Shown: positions 5,341-7,173 of the stretch, in pieces | Position numbering within the stretch: position 1 is the first letter of the stretch | Layout of the letters: each line of letters starts with the position of its first letter | Assembly: GCA_937893605.1 (NCBI GenBank) | Contig: CALBGG010000091.1 | Location: forward strand, 1-7,173 | DNA: 7,173 nucleotides | DNA from: an uncultured Clostridia bacterium | GTDB lineage: Bacteria > Bacillota > Clostridia > Oscillospirales > Oscillospiraceae | Direction of reading: 5' to 3' | Notes under the pieces: generated by a model | What the model was told of the DNA's origin: nothing | The model's input: the letters and a program-made list of their open reading frames with translations, nothing else | The model's database searches: none | Made by a program: the position numbers and the translations under genes

Positions 5341-6462
5341 TCATGCGGCCGGTATTATTGCCGCTCCGATATGCTTTATCACTCTTGCGATCTCACTCTG
5401 GCTTATCCAGTCGGTCACCGTGCTCTGACCGAGACCGATGAGTGCGCCGTGGTTTCCGATGTTCTTCGTCAGGCTTTCGGCCAGGACGGCCCATAGCTTC
5501 TGACCGTCCTCGGTACTGCTCTCGGCGATGCTGAACTCATAGCCTATGCGCTTTGCGACGTCGCCGGGATTATAGTACTCGCTGAGCTTATCATAAAAAT
5601 CACTGATAGCACTTGCAAAGCTCACGAGCTCATCACCGCTGAGTTCATCGAGCTTGAGCTTTTCCTCGCACTCCTCGGGAACGACTCCCGCAACAGAGCC
5701 GACACGCTCAACGCCCTCGGGCAGGCCGACATACTCGAACAGCTGGTTGAGAAGCTGGATATTATTTTCGACGAGCTTATCAAAGCTGTAGTTGCTGTGC
5801 TCTGAGATAAACTTGTTTATGATATCGACACGTCCTTCGGAGATGCCGAATTTTTCAGCAGTTGCTGCTGCTGTATCGTCAAGGCTTATTATCTGGCTGA
5901 GTATGGAGAGACCGTAATCAACAGCCTTGTCTATCTGCTCGACTGTGTCGACCGCGCCATTGAGTATCTGCTGTGCCATATCATCGTTCGACGCGGCAAC
6001 GCTTATCAGGATCGAGTTTTTAAGATTTGTTATATATTCTCTTTCCTGAAGCGAGGTCACGATCTCCGTAACGGCGGTCTTATAATCCTTGCCCGTGAGC
6101 TCAAGCCCTTCAAGCACCGGCTGCGACTCCTCATTGAGTCCTTCGACGCTCACAACAATGTCGCGGTCGTTTACCTCGACTCGTATGCTTGGATTAACGT
6201 CTATCATGATAACGCTGTTTTGCGCCATTTGGACACTCTGCACAACGGAGGCAAGCGTCATCTCATCCTTATCCACATGTGCGCCGTTTGCAGCCATAAC
6301 GCCGGTGCCGAGCAATACTATGGCAAGGCTCGCCGCGATCGACGCAATAACATTGCGTGAACCGGAGCGCCTGCGAGCCGTTCTCACGCTTTCGGTCATT
6401 ATCTCTTCAATATATTCATCTTTTACAGAGCTCAGGGCTCTGAGCACTTGGTCGCTCTTCAA
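5341..6462 (-). CDS. RsgI-like transmembrane anti-sigma factor
   Basis: A 373-residue single-pass membrane protein. Residues 1-37 are cytoplasmic, with a short helix (LRALSSVKDEYIEEIM) and a basic stretch (RTARRRSGSR), the expected sigma-binding part. Residues 38-58 are the membrane helix. Residues about 70-150 match the RsgI middle domain: SVIMIDVNPSIRVEVND (83-99), VVSVEGLNEES and LEGLELTGKDYKTAV, then VTSLQEREYI. In RsgI proteins the Asn-Pro bond of this motif is known to self-cleave; here it is N90-P91. Residues 200-245 (AEKFGISEGRVDIINKFI, FDKLVENNIQLLNQL) resemble a helical segment seen after this domain in clostridial homologues. Residues 260-373 are unrecognised. The start is TTG at 6462, overlapping the sigma stop by TTGA, with AGAAGG at 6472-6477, 9 bases away; translation is probably coupled. 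It likely holds the upstream sigma factor inactive until an outside signal arrives. Confidence 0.85.
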   Translation of the reverse strand: MKSDQVLRALSSVKDEYIEEIMTESVRTARRRSGSRNVIASIAASLAIVLLGTGVMAANGAHVDKDEMTLASVVQSVQMAQNSVIMIDVNPSIRVEVNDRDIVVSVEGLNEESQPVLEGLELTGKDYKTAVTEIVTSLQEREYITNLKNSILISVAASNDDMAQQILNGAVDTVEQIDKAVDYGLSILSQIISLDDTAAATAEKFGISEGRVDIINKFISEHSNYSFDKLVENNIQLLNQLFEYVGLPEGVERVGSVAGVVPEECEEKLKLDELSGDELVSFASAISDFYDKLSEYYNPGDVAKRIGYEFSIAESSTEDGQKLWAVLAESLTKNIGNHGALIGLGQSTVTDWISQSEIARVIKHIGAAIIPAA

Positions 6463-7019
6463 AGAGATATACCTTCTTTCATAAAATGTTTTTTCAGCCT
6501 GCCGCGCAGTCTGAAAAGCATTGTAGTAGTTTTTGAAACAGATATGCCGTACCGCTCGGCGACATCGGCAATAGGCTCCATCATCCAGTATCGCCGCATA
6601 AACACCCCGCGCTCCGTGGCGCTGAGCATTTCGAGGAAGCCGTTGAGCGCATCGGTTATTTCCTCGGAATCCTGCCGCCGCTCCAGCTCATCGACGCCGG
6701 AGACGCATTCGGCAAGCTCATCGAGCAGCACCGGCACCTCGCCGTTTCCGCGCTTGGAGCTGTTTTTCTGCCGCAGCTTATCGAGCGCAATATTGCGCGT
6801 TATCTTCCCTATATAGGCCGAGAGCGAATCCGGCTCGTTCGGCGGGATGCTTCCCCACGCTCTCATATAGGCGTCGTTAACGCACTCTTCGCTGTCCTCG
6901 GTATTTCCGAGTACATTGAATGCCACACGGTGACAATAGCGGCCGTATTTAATATCTATTTGTAACAGGGCTTCCTCCGAACGCTCCAGAAAAAGCTCAA
7001 CAATACGCCGATCGTCCAC
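6459..7019 (-). CDS. ECF-type sigma-70 family RNA polymerase sigma factor
   Basis: A 186-residue sigma factor with only regions 2 and 4, as in the extracytoplasmic-function group. Region 2 covers about residues 15-85: KYGRYCHRVAFNVLGNTEDS, then EECVNDAYMRAWGSIPP (core binding and -10 recognition) and LSAYIGKITRNIALDKLRQK. A variable linker (86-125) follows. Region 4 covers about 129-180, with LSATERGVFMRRYW, IADVAERYGISVSKTTTMLF and RLRGRLKKHF forming the -35-binding helix-turn-helix. The start is GTG at 7019, supported by AGGAG at 7026-7030 with 6 bases spacing and by the family alignment beginning there. It overlaps the next gene, an RsgI-like anti-sigma factor, by 4 bp, a typical sigma/anti-sigma arrangement, so its activity is probably controlled at the membrane. 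Target genes are unknown. The family call is secure; the ECF subgroup is not assigned. Confidence 0.94.
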   Translation of the reverse strand: MDDRRIVELFLERSEEALLQIDIKYGRYCHRVAFNVLGNTEDSEECVNDAYMRAWGSIPPNEPDSLSAYIGKITRNIALDKLRQKNSSKRGNGEVPVLLDELAECVSGVDELERRQDSEEITDALNGFLEMLSATERGVFMRRYWMMEPIADVAERYGISVSKTTTMLFRLRGRLKKHFMKEGISL

Positions 7020-7038
7020 AACTAACTCCTAACTTCTA

Positions 7039-7070
7039 ATTATAGAGACGGATATTTAAATTAAGTATCA
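7039..7070 (-). promoter_or_regulatory. Candidate promoter of the sigma operon, possibly autoregulated
   Basis: On the minus strand a perfect TATAAT (7044-7039) is present but has no good -35 at 16-18 bases. Just upstream CGTC (7050-7047), the common ECF -10 core, is preceded by TGATAC (7070-7065), a loose fit to the ECF -35 TGAAAC; the 14-base gap is about two shorter than usual. Either would leave a very short leader before AGGAG at 7026-7030. Autoregulation is speculative. Confidence 0.35.
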
Positions 7071-7095
7071 CATTTTTTTGAGAAAAACACAAGAA

Positions 7096-7173
7096 TTATT
7101 TTTTCCGTTGCACCGCAGGCTCGCGGAGAGCTACGGCTATAAGGTCAGGTATTTTGTCGGCGGCAATATCCGC
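7096..7173 (-). CDS. Probable 3' end of an unidentified minus-strand gene
   Basis: The minus strand is open from the window edge to a TAA at 7098-7096, giving 25 residues that begin ADIAADKIPDLIAVA and end LREPAVQRKK. Base composition changes here from the AT-rich sigma leader to gene-like DNA, and the direction agrees with the sigma operon 77 bases downstream. It is too short to assign a family. The plus strand of the same stretch is also open (includes AESYGYKVRYFVGGNIR), but no start with a ribosome binding site precedes it, so the minus reading is preferred. Not certain. Confidence 0.4.
   Translation of the reverse strand, partial: ADIAADKIPDLIAVALREPAVQRKK

Noticed and set aside
6089..6816. 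Plus-strand ORFs of 131 and 122 codons opposite the sigma/anti-sigma genes
   Set aside because: They are serine/threonine-rich shadow frames antisense to well-supported genes.

Overview
The window looks like a chromosomal piece of a Gram-positive anaerobe of the Clostridia, plausibly a gut Oscillospiraceae- or Lachnospiraceae-type genome. The grounds are strong AGGAGG-type ribosome binding sites, sigma-A style promoters in AT-rich gaps, GTG and TTG starts, a membrane-anchored RsgI-type anti-sigma factor and a HypB nickel GTPase. The genus cannot be fixed from this sequence. Coding DNA is about half G+C by eye and the gaps are much richer in A+T. No RNA gene, CRISPR array, complete insertion sequence or prophage gene was seen.

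Left part (1-2621): an acyl-CoA synthetase (AMP-forming) runs off the left edge on the minus strand. It is divergent from a TetR/AcrR-type regulator gene (1028-1603, plus). The 323-bp gap between them holds one good promoter for each direction and three palindromes that could be operators, which is the usual layout for a local regulator controlling its divergent neighbour. After tetR come two hairpins and then a LysR-type regulator (1713-2621, plus) whose target is not evident.

Middle part (2622-5303): a small four-helix membrane protein of unknown function (minus, GTG start) has its own promoter and a terminator-like hairpin. That hairpin also resembles two abutted IS ends. Next is a minus-strand transcription unit made of a membrane-anchored family-1-type solute-binding protein followed 22 bp later by HypB, the GTPase that helps load nickel into hydrogenases and other nickel enzymes. 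It is bounded by a promoter at 5224-5252 and a strong bidirectional terminator at 3238-3276. No ABC permease or ATPase and no other hyp or hydrogenase gene is visible, so both genes are orphans within the window.

Right part (5273-7173): an ECF-type sigma factor (GTG start) overlaps by 4 bp a transmembrane anti-sigma factor (TTG start) with an RsgI-like middle domain containing an Asn-Pro-Ser-Ile motif. This is a sigma/anti-sigma signalling pair, closed by a 13-bp terminator hairpin. At the extreme right is probably the 3' end of another minus-strand gene.

The most interesting points are the RsgI-type anti-sigma factor paired with an ECF-like sigma factor and carrying an unrecognised ectodomain, the unusual solute-binding protein plus hypB operon, and the palindrome-rich tetR/acyl-CoA synthetase control region. 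Nothing here can be claimed as a wholly new system from sequence alone.
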